DNA of 64,000 nucleotides, from contig VZTJ01002496.1 in NCBI GenBank assembly GCA_013397795.1, positions 272,542 to 336,541 on the forward strand, written 5' to 3'. Positions 41,701 through 53,016 of the stretch are shown here, one piece after another. Position 1 is the first letter of the stretch, and every line of letters starts with the position of its first letter. A model generated the notes under the pieces. That model saw only the letters and a list, made by a program, of their open reading frames with translations, was not told the origin of the DNA and did no database searches. Source of the stretch: Orthonyx spaldingii. Taxonomy: Eukaryota > Chordata > Aves > Passeriformes > Orthonychidae. Both the position numbers and the translations under genes were made by a program.

Positions 41701-44700
41701 TCTCCGCATGCACCGAACATTTCTGATGATCCAAGACAAAGCAGTTCCCTAAGAATCCTGCACTACATTTAAACAAGTGCAAGAAGAACAACTGTAATTT
41801 GTGAGGGCTTCTTCTAAGTCCCTTTCTGAGCAACAGCAGCGAAAAAGCAGGGCAGGTGCCTCTGGATGGGATTGCACCACACAGCACCTGCTGGAGAGGC
41901 GGGGTTTGAAGGCTCCAGCTGTCAAACATCCCCATGCACACAGCTACAGCAGTAGGTCACAGGGGTTGGGATCTCCTGGGCCTGTATGGAGCAGTAAGTG
42001 ACCTAGCCCACGTCTAAACCCAGGACAGAAAATGTACGAACACACAGCAATCACCACCTTGCTTTCTTCATCTGGACAAGTCAAAACCCTTTGTCCTTGC
42101 TAAATGCAAAAAGAGCAATAATCCTGGGATCAAACACATCCTGTAACAAGCAGGGAACTGAAACTGATGAGTCCCCAGCCAGCAGGGCCGCTGGAGTGCT
42201 GTCTGTGCAAACAGACTTCTGAGATGAATTCAGAGCAAAACTGGCACTAATCTTGTCCAAAACCCAACATCATCCCAGGCTCCAGAAGCAAAATGAGTCT
42301 GTCGGGCTGTGAACTCTGCTAAGTAACATGGTTTACTTCAGAACAAAGAAATACTTTCTCACCAATAAAAAGCATTGCCAGTTGGTCTCTTCTAGTTTCT
42401 TCTAAACCCCCCTGTGCTTGCGTGCAAAACAAACTCGTTACAAAACCTCTAACAAACTTCAATTTTAAAATGAGATCAAGTCTTTTAAACAAATGACAGT
42501 TCCAACTCGGGCTCTATTTTTAATCATGGTATGGACCTCATGCCACTAATTCACTTTTTTTTTTCCTGAAAGCTGAGCCATTTTGAGTCAAGTCCCATAA
42601 TTTAAAATTTCATTAAAAATGCAAAGAGCTTTAGGACTGCAAATAGCATAAAGCAGTAAGAGATTCTAAGCAGCTTCCTCTCGCAATTTCAGTGTTCTCT
42701 ACCTTTCATTCCACGAGACAAACAACGTGTGAGACGTGTAAACTGCACCCAGCATCTCATCTCGCCTGGATATTGCTGCAGTTTGTACTACTATGTAGGT
42801 CACGAGCTCTACATGCTTCACTCCAGCCCTGGGCTCAGACTAGCTGCCCATTTGCACCCCTACCAGAAGGCCTGGGGTCACAAAGCAAAGTTTAACCCGA
42901 GCTAGGACAGGCACAAAAGGCAGTGACACGATTTTTTTCCACTTCAATCTCAAATAGTTAAGCCACTTGCTAAACTCAGTTACACGCAGAGCTCTTCAGA
43001 CACAGGCAATCCATGCACTGTTGCATGGAAGTGTTTTCTCTCCACTGTTCCCTGCAGTAAAGGCGGCATCACCAAACTGCACAATTTCAGAAATAAAACA
43101 CAGAGTGCCTCAGAAAACATTCTGGTGCTTGCAGCATCAAGAAATGTAACCATCAAAGAAGAAAGCCATTAGTCCAAACTTTCCTTCTCACCCATGTGAA
43201 CCAAAAAGTATCCAGTGTCGCAGAAATTAATTCCAAATCCACATAAATCAGAAATAAATACCTGAAGTATTAAACAGCTGATTTAATGTTTCCACCTTTA
43301 AAACACTTTTGTCTTTTAAGTCCAAAATATTTTTTTCCAAAATATGCATAAAAATTGCTCACAGAGAACATTTGATTAAGATGAAAAGTAGTATCAGTAA
43401 AGACACATAGGCCTATTTTCATATTCTGCACCGATTTTGGGAAGATGCTATCTCCATTTGCTGAAATCCCACATGGCACACACAAGAATTCTGAACCAAC
43501 TCCTCAGTAACTGCGTTCCAAGCACAATGTCCTCTACTGTACATACATCAAGATCACTTTTAGAAGAAGCATCTGACACAGCCCAGCCAAGGGTTTTGGC
43601 ACTCCCACACCTCAGCCAGCCTGCCTTGGGCACCCAGCAGTTCCTACAAGGCCTTGGGATCATATCCATGACCAAAAGCCTCTGTCCACACAGGACATCA
43701 GGGCAGGAAGCCTCCCTCGGAGAAGGGCAGGAGAAAGGGCAGAGCACAGAACACGGGCACCTCACCTGGACTCACTGCACTTCCCTTCACTCTCCAGCTC
43801 CCAAAGCCCAGGTAAGCACCATCTCCTGAGTATTCTGGAGCTGCAACAGGAGCCCAGACCTCCATTTCCCCGATTGCAGCCAAATGCCCAAATCACTGGG
43901 CTGTCCAGCTCCTGGCTGCCTTTCCCTTTTAGTTGGACAGAGGCAGCTACCCTGAACTAGCCAGGCATCTCTAACACCTGGTCCTCCTGCCGTGCCTTGT
44001 TGAACTTGAGCTTCAAGTTTTCTCTTTTTTCCCCTTAATATCACATGGTTGGAGAGCTAAATCCATGGCTATGTGTGTAAGGGATAAATAGGTTATTTCC
44101 CAGCTACCAGGAATGGTGAGCAACAATTCCATTAGAGCCCTGCAGAAAGAAGCCTGCACAAAGTGATTAAAAAAATTCAGCTTTCACTTCTGCAGCAACA
44201 TCAGCCTTCAAGCAAAGCCATGGCACTGCACAGGCAGAACTCTTCATTCATTAATTATCTGCTCAAAATGTGCAGCTACCAAAAAACCACAAAGCTTCTT
44301 CCTAAGATATTTGTTCTATCATTAAAGAAATCGAACCATTTTTTCCATAAATTTCATGGCAGAACTCCAGCCAGCTGCTCCTTTTAGAAAAGCCAGCCTA
44401 AGCCCAGTGTAATGGCCTGGGTTTTTTAACACAAAATCTCAGAATAAAAATTAAAAATAAGCAATCAATTCCATTTGACAGATCATTAGGCAACCTTGAG
44501 CAAGAAAGTCGAGGTTCAGCATTCATCAATTCTCTTGCTGGCAGCATATGACCACTTACAAAGAGCTGTTTGGGTCAAAATATTTCTCCCTACCAAGGGC
44601 ACATCTGGGCAAAGATACCTGAAACACCCAACTCTTCAACCGTGAAGTCAAAACCTTTTGGTTTTGCCACCACGTAACTCTTTTCATAACCCCAACAGCC

Positions 44701-45649
44701 AATAAAATGACCAAGTGCAAGCACGTAAAAATCCAGGCCTAAAAGCACTTTTATCACAAATAGAATGCAGGAATAATGAACTGGGTTTTTAACTAAAAGC
44801 TAAGCAGCCACTTACTACAGTCCAGAACCTTTCAGGTTGTTTTAAAGCCACCAAAATTTTAGGCTCAATGCAAAAGCAAGAGCTCTGTGCTAGCTACAGC
44901 TTTTACCCTGCACAATAACTGAATTTATTTGGAGCACTTGCTCAGACATGAATGCAATTGCTCCAAAATCCCAATAATTTTCCCCCAATCCTGTTGAAGA
45001 ACAGAAACATCTCTCCACAGGGAGAAGTCCAGCTCTGAGCACTACTGTCAATATTCGTTTTTCCAACTTCTAAGCAAAGTTCTTGCCCCAAAATCTCTCC
45101 CACAGCACCAATCTTTCTCTACTGCAGAGCAAGACCCTGCCCACCGCAGAGCCCCTACCCACCACGAACCCTGCAGGGCATTCCGAGCTAAACATCTGCC
45201 TGACGCCGCTCCAGCACTTCTGTTCCAAAGGCCACCAAAACTACACACCGAGTTTTGCCTCATTAGCCGTAACTGCACGCTAATTACTTATTTCAGAATA
45301 AGTATTCTAGACAATCCTCCTCGATGAGACCCGATGCACTCTCGTTTGTGACACATCCTCGTGCAGTTCACCGGGAAAAAAAATGGCGAGTTTTGGATTT
45401 TTTTTTCAATTTGGAAGGAGCGATTGCCACCTCTTGTCATGGAGAGCCTTGCTGCATCCTAAGGTACAGCTCTGCGTTAGCGGAGGGCTGGAAATCGGGG
45501 CAGAAGACGCAGGCTTCGATTGAAGCAACCGCAGGAAAGCCAGAGGCCTGCTATGATTATATTCGCAATTCAAAACGAGTTACTAAAAAAAATTAAAATA
45601 GAAAAATATAAAGCGCTGTGGAGGCAAATCACGGCGGGTCGGGCGTATT

Positions 45650-47060
45650 TGCTGCGTGAGCCCAAAAACCAACACAGCCGGAGACAAGCGGCTGCTCCGG
45701 AGCGAGCAGGAGCTCCGGGGCCGGGGGGGGGCACAGCCCCTCGGCGGCTCGGGGGGGCCGCGGGCCGGCCAGCAAGGAGCGCTGGCGTTAATCCTGGAGC
45801 TCCCGTTAATCTGCCGGGCCCGGACAAAAGGCGGCCGAGGCGGCGGCGGGGGAGGGCGCGGCGGCCCGGGCGAGNNNNNNNNNNNNNNNNNNNNNNNNNN
45901 NNNNNNNNNNNNNNNNNNNNNNNNNNNNNNNNNNNNNNNNNNNNNNNNNNNNNNNNNNNNNNNNNNNNNNNNNNNNNNNNNNNNNNNNNNNNNNNNNNNN
46001 NNNNNNNNNNNNNNNNNNNNNNNNNNNNNNNNNNNNNNNNNNNNNNNNNNNNNNNNNNNNNNNNNNNNNNNNNNNNNNNNNNNNNNNNNNNNNNNNNNNN
46101 NNNNNNNNNNNNNNNNNNNNNNNNNNNNNNNNNNNNNNNNNNNNNNNNNNNNNNNNNNNNNNNNNNNNNNNNNNNNNNNNNNNNNNNNNNNNNNNNNNNN
46201 NNNNNNNNNNNNNNNNNNNNNNNNNNNNNNNNNNNNNNNNNNNNNNNNNNNNNNNNNNNNNNNNNNNNNNNNNNNNNNNNNNNNNNNNNNNNNNNNNNNN
46301 NNNNNNNNNNNNNNNNNNNNNNNNNNNNNNNNNNNNNNNNNNNNNNNNNNNNNNNNNNNNNNNNNNNNNNNNNNNNNNNNNNNNNNNNNNNNNNNNNNNN
46401 NNNNNNNNNNNNNNNNNNNNNNNNNNNNNNNNNNNNNNNNNNNNNNNNNNNNNNNNNNNNNNNNNNNNNNNNNNNNNNNNNNNNNNNNNNNNNNNNNNNN
46501 NNNCGTCGCCACGCCCACGCGACGCATCCGCCAACACACAAAGTAGTCCCTCCCACCCTGCCACCGGAGAAGTGGCGAAGCGGAGCACCGGGGGGACCGG
46601 GCCACCGAACCGCACTGCGCGCGCCGCCCGCACTCCTTCTCCTGCCGGCTCCCGCTCGCCTCCCGGAGCGGCCGAGGGGCGGCGGTGGGCGGAGGAATAC
46701 GGGCGGTAAAGTGAGGCGGTCGCAGTGCTGCGATCGGATCACGTGGGGCTAGCGGCACCGCCTCCCCCGCGGGCGGAAGTGGCTGTGAGGGGCCGGGCCG
46801 GAGCCGGGGAGCCCTTAGAGCCCCTCAGCGCCCCCGCGCTGCCGCCCGCCTGCCTCTCCTCCTGCCTTAGCACAGCTGGGCGAGAAGAAGGCAAGGGGAA
46901 GAACGGGCTCCGTGCGGCCCCGCGGGGAAAGGGAACTGGGGGGGTCAGCCCGGCGTCTTGAGGGGGCTCGTCGTCCTCCCCTCACGCCCCCCGGGGTTGG
47001 CGTGAAGCCGAGAAGCCGCGGTGAGCGAGCGCCTGTCGCCCCCTGCAGCCACCGGGCACG
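45650..47060. promoter_or_regulatory. PTEN: PTEN CpG-island promoter
   Basis: Base composition changes abruptly here to GC-rich, CpG-dense sequence, interrupted by the N run at 45875-46503. By position it must carry the PTEN transcription start and first exon, read toward lower coordinates. On its right side are a CACGTG E-box (46740-46745) and a CGGAAGT ETS-type site (46774-46780), both common in CpG-island promoters. The E-box recalls the USF/MYC-type elements reported for mammalian PTEN; that link is inference. Confidence 0.8.
45875..46503. other. Assembly gap (629 N), probable site of PTEN exon 1
   Basis: A run of 629 N inside very GC-rich sequence. I searched the flanks by eye for the complement of the conserved coding start of PTEN (codons 1-26 plus one base) and did not find it, so coding exon 1, its donor site and much of the 5' UTR probably fall in this gap. 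Open frames crossing the gap are artefacts of the N run. Confidence 0.85.
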
Positions 47061-47091
47061 GAGAGAAGGGGGTTTGGGCCACCTGCTGCCC

Positions 47092-47340
47092 TCGGAATCA
47101 CAGAATTATTGAGGTTGGAAAAGTCATGTCAGACTATGAAGTCCAGCCTGTGCCCAATGCCTACCTTGTCCAGAGCCCAGAGCACTGAGTGCCACGTCCA
47201 GGCCTCCCTTGGACACTTCCAGGGATGGGGGCTCCCTGGGCAGCCCCTGCCAAGGCCTGACCACCCTTTCCAGGAAGAAATTCCTCCCGAAGCCCTCGGG
47301 GTAACCAAGGTCGGGGACAGGGACATGCCAGTCCTTCCAG
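47092..47340 (-). mobile_element. CR1 LINE 3' fragment
   Basis: Antisense text AATCACAGAATTATTGAGGT, GAGTGCCACGTCCAGGCCTC, CCTGGGCAGCCCCTGCCAAG and AAGAAATTCCTCCCGAA. It is the same subfamily type as the copy in the last ATAD1 intron, and it abuts the PTEN CpG island. Confidence 0.9.
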
Positions 47341-48544
47341 GTCAGGCCGGCTGGCTCAGCAGCCCGTGGTATCTCCGTGGAGCTTTCTGTCCTGCTCCAT
47401 TCTCCTTCCCGCACTGATCACAATTCTCCTGACAGGGAGAAAGCACTGTCCGTAAATCTCTAAATCAGTCTTTATAACCCATTAAAACGTTAGGGGATAA
47501 AGCTCGTGGTGAGGCTCTTCACACTCTAAGCTGAGAACTCCTGTAACTTTTTGGGAATTAGCAGTGTTAATGCTTTGCAGGAAAATGACCACCAGGTAGC
47601 CTGGTGCAGCCTGAGTGCCCAGATATGAGCACTGGTATCAGTTTCCATCTTCCTTGTTGTTTGGTAAGTTTTTTGGGGACCTTTTGTGTGATTTTTTTCC
47701 ATTTCTGTGCAGAAAGGTGAGATATTAGTTTAGTGATGTAGCAAAAACTAGAATTTTAAGGCAGCTTGGAATGTAGGACTTCTGTAAAGCTTCAGGAATG
47801 GAATCTGTTGGAGATCAGCATCTGCTGTACAACTAGAAGAGAGACACCATGGAAAAGACCAGCCTGAGGGCACGAGGGGAATCCATGTGCCCCTTCCCCC
47901 TTTCTCTTCATGAAAAGCAGATGATGTAAACTAGGCAGGTATCCCGCTAAAAAACAGATCCTGGGGTTTGCCCATAAATCCCACCTCAAGTGTTTTTGGG
48001 GCTGCCAGGGAAAGATGTCTTGCTGAAGACACTTTGTGTATGAATAATGAATGTAAATAATAAATAAATATTCCAGTGTCTTGCTCAATTTTTACACACT
48101 CCTGAGAGGTGCTGGAGGCTGTGGATGGCTGGAGCAGGAGGAGGAGCGGGGAGTGGGGGCAGAAAGTTCTGCTTTGCCTTTAAGGGCTCAAAATAAACTG
48201 GAGCGTCAGGTGGAGGGGTTTCCTGGGCTGCTGCAGCCTGCAGCCTTTGCAAATGCTGCATTATATAATTCTTTTCAGAAACATATCGAGTTGCATCTTA
48301 AGATGTTTTGCCACCATTATTCCCACTGGGAAGCTGTTCTCAGAGTCTTCTCCTGGTTTTCAGGCTGAATATGTCTGGGCCTGGTGTCATGCATTGATCC
48401 TTGTGCCAAGGATGGCCTCAGACAGCACTTTGTGCTCTCCCAGGCACCAAGGTCCCTCTCAGCCCCGCCAGACTGCGCTGAGCTCTCCCCGATTTCCACA
48501 CGCCCCTTTTCCTCCAGCTGCAAACCAAAACTGACAACATCTGG

Positions 48545-48692
48545 GCTTCCCCCTGGATCCCTGGACATGTCCAAAGCCAGGTTGGACAGGGCTTGGAGCC
48601 CCTTGGGATCCAGTGGGAGGTGTCCCTGCCTGTGGCAGGTGAGTGAGATAAGATGGATTGAGGTTCCCACCCATCCAGACTCATTCTGTGTC
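48545..48692 (+). mobile_element. CR1 LINE 3' tail
   Basis: Sense text CCCCCTGGATCCCTGGACAT, AGGTGTCCCTGCCTGTGGCA, AGGTTCCCACCCATCCAGAC and TCATTCTGTG. Confidence 0.87.
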
Positions 48693-49098
48693 CGAGTTTT
48701 AACCTGTGTTCCCACCTCCTGGATCTGTCCCTCGGTGGGAAGCGTTCCCTGTGATCCATGGCACGCCAAGGGCTTGGGGACAGAGCTGCCACAAACACCT
48801 TTTACCCCCAGGATAACCCCATGATTCCCAGTATATGTCCACTTCAGACAGTCCATTTCTCTGGAGCTATGAATTGAATTCTGGAAAGAAGGAGTCAGTC
48901 ACAATCCTGATCACAATGCCTCAATATTTTGATAAAGTGGAGCCCAACCCAATTCACATCTTCTGCATCACCACAACCCTGGCTGGCTCATGAAAAACGG
49001 CACCTCTCCATATCTTTTTAAAGTATTTTTTAACGGGATTTTTGTCAAAGGTTGCCACCATAGCAGTGACAAACTTAGGTTTCAAGCTGCTTTTCCTC

Positions 49099-49120
49099 GT
49101 GTGTGTGTGTGTGTGTGTGT
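49099..49120. repeat. (GT)11 microsatellite
   Basis: Eleven uninterrupted GT units in the PTEN-ATAD1 intergenic region. Confidence 0.95.
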
Positions 49121-49349
49121 ATTTGCATTTCTCCTTAATTGCAGCAAAACAGATGTCACTTTTTTTCCAGGAGTGGGAAGAAAACCAGAAGGGTCCTAAA
49201 TATTTCCTCCAGGAATGAATGAACACAGTGGTCCACATGAACTGAAAAAACAAAAACCTCCAGAAGATTATAATCTTTTTTACCATCAAAGACTGGAGGA
49301 GCAGCATGAAAGGGAGGACTTGCCTGATCAAATCTAAATCGTTGCCTCC

Positions 49350-49432
49350 ATGAAGAAATTCCTGCTGATGTCCCACCTGAACCTCCCCTGGCACAGCCTT
49401 AGGCTGTTTCCTCATGTCCTGTGGCTGGAAAA
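49350..49432 (-). mobile_element. CR1 LINE fragment, short
   Basis: Antisense text GAAGAAATTCCTGCTGATGT, CCCACCTGAACCTCCCCTGG and TTAGGCTGTTTCCTCATGTC. Confidence 0.8.
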
Positions 49433-49555
49433 CCTTGGCATAGGAGCAGAACTGAAGAGAAATTGCCAAAACTTTGGGTTAATTACAGCTATTACAGAGA
49501 TCCTATCATTTTAACCTTTTACCTGGATATTCTTCTTTTACTATGTACATGTGTC

Positions 49556-49745
49556 TAATAGGTTAGATATGTCTTATATAGGTTATGTTTATATATGGAT
49601 ATATAAATTATACATCCGCCTATATAAAATATGTATATATATGCGTGTTTTATATATTATATGTGTTATTTTGTGCTTATGTTAACATGTTGTATATGTT
49701 TCTATATATATATGTAGTATTATATTCCATGAATTTTATATATTA
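49556..49745. repeat. AT-rich TATA-type low-complexity block
   Basis: About 190 bases dominated by TATATA, TATGTA and TATATGT runs with hardly any CpG. It ends sharply at the start of the ATAD1 CpG island. Confidence 0.9.
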
Positions 49746-49858
49746 GTTGGGAGAGGGTGGAGCTGCTGTTGTCATCACGCGCTGTAGTAAGGGCCCCGTG
49801 CCCCGGCGTGTCCCGATGCAGCCGCGCTGCCGCGTTCCGCTCGGCGGACGAGTTCCGG

Positions 49859-50085
49859 CCGCTCCCGGCTCATCCCGGCCCTTCCCAGGCTGGCACTGCC
49901 CCGTTCCGTTCCCGTTCCAGCCGCTCACGGCTCATCCCGGCCCTTCCCAGGCTGGCACTGCCCCGTTCCGTTCCCGTTCCAGCCGCTCACGGCTCATCCC
50001 GGCCCTTCCCAGGCTGGCACTGCCCCGTTCCGTTCCCGTTCCAGCCGCTCACGGCTCATCCCGGCCCTTCCCAGGCTGGCACTGG
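49859..50085. repeat. 62-base minisatellite, about 3.7 copies
   Basis: Units start at 49859, 49921, 49983 and 50045, each beginning CCGCTC(A/C)CGGCTCATCCCG and running through CTTCCCAGGCTGGCACTG to GTTCCGTTCCCGTTCCAG. Copies 2 and 3 are identical and copy 1 differs by one base near its start; the last copy is cut after about 40 bases. The near identity points to recent expansion. As 62 is not a multiple of 3, the repeat reads through all three frames, which explains a spurious long open frame here. Confidence 0.95.
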
Positions 50086-50089
50086 CCCT

Positions 50090-50293
50090 GATCCGCCTAG
50101 CGGAACCTTCGTGCGGGGCGCCGCCGGGCGGAACCTTCGCGCGGGGCAGCGGGCGCCGCACGGACGGAGGAAGGGCCGGACGCCCGCCGCCGCCGGGCCC
50201 ACGGTGCCGCCGCCGGCTTCTCCTCCGCTCCTACCTCCTCCTCTTGCTGCTCGTCCCGCCCCGTGTTCCGGGGTCCCGGAGAGCGGCCGCACG
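50090..50293 (+). other. ATAD1: ATAD1 non-coding exon 1 (5' UTR)
   Basis: A strong donor, ACG|GTGAGTGAC, lies at 50293/50294 in the CpG island, and the first coding exon starts with an acceptor at 52841, so an upstream untranslated exon is required. Human ATAD1 also begins with a non-coding exon. The 5' limit given here is a guess. Confidence 0.65.
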
Positions 50294-52840
50294 GTGAGTG
50301 ACCCGGCGGGACAGCGGCAGAGCGGCCCCAGCGCGCCGCAGCTGCCGGGCGGCGGGAAGGTCACGGGCGGCGCGGCCCGGCCCTGCCCGGGGCAGCCGTG
50401 ACGGGGCTGCCCGGCACCAGAGGGGATCCCCGCGCCGCGCCGAGGCCTGCGGGGATCCCCGGGCCCGGGGCAGGCCAGGGTTTCCCGACGGTGCCTGTTT
50501 TCCGTCGAAGAGGAACAGAAACCGGCGCCGCTGTCGCTTTTGGTTTCCCTTTAGAGCCGGTACGGGCAGAGCGGAGCCGCAGCGGGCCCGGAGTGAAGTA
50601 TCCCCGCCTCAGGAAAAAGAAACGCTGAGTTCCTACAGGATTTAGCGTTTGTGTGTTAGCATGGCTTTGCCCAACGAGGTTATGCTTCAATTTCTCTCCT
50701 GTTCAAGCTTTTCCTTACGGTTGGCGCTCAGGGTTTGGGTTGCATAAGAAGGAGGTTTTTGCATTGAGTTTTGGAGAGGTTTTTTCCGTGTTCGGTGACT
50801 ATAGAACCCCTTTCTTTTAATAAATCGGGCTGACGAGGACACACAGAGTCCTCCAGCTCTGGAGTACTTGATCAGATCCCTAAACAGGCAAATGTCGTTT
50901 GGTTTCCAGGCAGGTGGATGCAGTGAGAGACTGGGTTATTAACTGCCTAAACAGGGAATGAAGAGTTAGAACGTCTCCAAAGCCAGTGGTTTCAGTGGTC
51001 CGAACTGGGATACAGCAGAGACATGTCGATGGCTGTTGGTCAGTGTGAAGTGGTGCATTGTGGAGGCCCGTGAGCCTCCAGGGACCAGCAGGGTCCATTG
51101 ATGGGAAGAGCCCTGATTTGATAATTGCTCCTAAGGTTAGGGTGAGCAAGCCTTCCCCCAGGACTCCCTGTTCCAGTTATTCAAATGTACCCCAGTTTTG
51201 CTACTTGGGTTGGTTGTTGGTATCCCTGCGCTCTTGTACCACATGAGGTCCCCGATTCCAGAGAATTCTCCCTTCTCTGTTTCCCCATTGGCCCCTGCTC
51301 CCTTCTCACTCCTCCAGGTTTTCCCCATTGGCCCTCAGACCCCAATCCCGCCTATGTTCTGCCCCTGTGCCCTCAGACCATTGGCCCTGATGCCCTGCCC
51401 GCCCCTTATTTACCCCATACACAACCTCAGACACCCCTTTGTTCTTGATCTTCATCCCTGGGTTCTTTCATGGCTCCCACCTTCCCTGTTCCTCGTTCCT
51501 GGACCCTCCTTCAATAAGCCCTCCCTGCAGAATCCCATACGAAGACCCTTCTTGTCTTTCACTGTCACAGCTCTCTGGCAAGTGTGTGAGTGTGTATCTG
51601 TGAGCTGCAGCACCGCACCGAGAGCGACTTGTCTGGAGACACTTTTGGGGAAGGTCCTGGCTTCTTTACCCCCCCACACCAGCCGGGACAGTGCTTCTCC
51701 TGATTCCAGCCTCAGTGAAATTCCACATTCCAGAATCAGTGGTGTGGCAGTGTCTTGAGTTGAACATGGGCTTGGCATAAGTCAAGAAGGGGAAATTCAG
51801 GAGTAATTTGGCAGTGGGCTGGGGAGGGGGATCCAGGGAAATCTTGACTGTGGGTGCTCCAGCATTGCCCTGGCTGCCAGCTTGATTTGGAGAGTGGCCA
51901 GGGAGTGTCAGAAGCTACCAAAGAAATTGCTGCTGGTTTTTCCCTTGCAGCAGAAAATGGGGCAGCGCAATCACTCCTTGTGGAGTGATTTGGGGATTCT
52001 CAAGCAGATCCCCCCCACCAACTGAGGAGGAGATGGACCCTGATTTTAAGAGTAATTTTTCCAGTATTTTAGGAAAGTTCTTTCTTCTGTCCCTCTTGTT
52101 TCCAAGATTGAGGATACTGTGCTCTCTGGGCTTGGCTCATGCAGCAGTCTAGGTTTTCCCTGGATAGCTGTGTATCACATCCAGCATTTTCAGGTTTCCG
52201 GGGATATTAATAACTCACCATACATCCTGCCAGGTGCAGGCTCCAGCTCTTAACCTCATTTTAATCAAACACAAGTCATTGATTTCTCCTTAATGTGGCA
52301 GTCGGGTGCCTTTCCTGTAAACTTCATCTTAGGGAAAAGACCTCTCTGGTTAAATAATAGAGTTCCCTGGCTCCAGGATTCAGCATTCTTGGGTCAGTAG
52401 CAGTCCCAAAATGTCACTCCTAATGGGAATGTAATGTTTGTGCCCACAGAATCCCAGAATGGTTTGGGTTGGAAAGGACCTTAAAGCCCATCCAGTGCCA
52501 CCCCTGTCATGAGCAGGGACACCTCCCACTGTCCCAGGCTGCTCCAAGCCCCAATGTCCAACCTGGCCTTGGACACTGCCAGGGATCCAGGGGCAGCCAC
52601 AGCTTCTCTGGGCACCCTGTGCCAGGGCCTCCCCACCCTCCCAGGGAACCATTGCTTCCCAATATCCCATCCATCCCTGCCCTCTGGCAGTGGGAAGCCA
52701 TTCCCTGTGTCCTGTCACTCCAGCCCCTTGTCCAGAATCCCTGGGAACCAGCTTTTATCAAACAACATTTAAACACAAGGCAGCTGCTTCTCCAGCTCTG
52801 ATTTTCCTTCTGTGCCTCCCTGTGCTTCCCTTTCCCCCAG
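50294..52840 (+). other. ATAD1 intron 1
   Basis: About 2.5 kb. The first 300 bases continue the CpG island. It contains one antisense CR1 copy (52447-52755) ending about 85 bases before exon 2. The acceptor has a good pyrimidine tract (CTTCCCTTTCCCCCAG). The remaining sequence 50,620-52,440 shows nothing recognisable. Confidence 0.8.
52447..52755 (-). mobile_element. CR1 LINE 3' fragment
   Basis: Antisense text AGAATCCCAGAATGGTTTGG, GTTGGAAAGGACCTTAAAGC and on through ATATCCCATCCATCCCTGCC to about 52755. It is one of the least diverged copies in the window. Confidence 0.95.
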
Positions 52841-52854
52841 AGCTGGGCAGGAGG

Positions 52855-53016
52855 ATGGTCCACGCCGAGGCGTTCTCGCGGCCCCTGAGCCGCAATGAGG
52901 TGGTGGGGCTGATCTTCCGTCTGACCATCTTCGGAGCCGTCACCTATTTCACCATCAAATGGATGGTGGATGCCATTGACCCCACCAGGAAGCAGAAGGT
53001 GGAAGCTCAGAAGCAG
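52855..53016 (+). CDS. ATAD1: ATAD1 first coding exon (membrane anchor)
   Basis: The exon begins at 52841 with 14 bases of 5' UTR; the ATG is at 52855 in good context (AGGATGG). It encodes residues 1-54, MVHAEAFSRPLSRNEVVG to VEAQKQ, including the hydrophobic transmembrane stretch VVGLIFRLTIFGAVTYF. The donor is GTAGGA. The residues look identical to human ATAD1. Confidence 0.97.

Larger units (their letters stand above)
47061..49787. other. Intergenic region between the PTEN and ATAD1 promoters
   Basis: About 2.7 kb with no credible gene. It contains CR1 pieces (47092-47340, 48545-48692, 49350-49432), a (GT)11 microsatellite (49099-49120) and an AT-rich block (49556-49745). No open frame resembles mammalian KLLN, the small gene that shares the PTEN promoter in human. 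Confidence 0.8.
49788..50620. promoter_or_regulatory. ATAD1: ATAD1 CpG-island promoter
   Basis: The sequence switches from AT-rich to GC-rich and CpG-dense, includes the 62-base minisatellite and the non-coding first exon, and extends into intron 1. No TATA box is obvious, as usual for CpG-island promoters. The transcription start cannot be fixed from sequence alone but should lie between about 49,800 and 50,250. Confidence 0.8.

Noticed and set aside
45520..46758. Several very long open frames (up to about 410 codons) on both strands across the GC-rich region
   Set aside because: They consist largely of the 629-base N run, translated as unknown residues; no real coding evidence remains.
46725..46961. 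A plus-strand 78-codon frame beside the PTEN promoter as a possible KLLN equivalent
   Set aside because: The residues are low-complexity Ala/Pro/Gly text typical of CpG islands and show no resemblance to KLLN.
49747..50401. A 214-codon plus-strand open frame with repeated SSRPFPGWHCPVPFPFQ units
   Set aside because: It is the translation of the 62-base minisatellite and CpG-rich promoter. Since 62 is not a multiple of 3 the same peptide text appears in all frames, which marks it as a repeat artefact.
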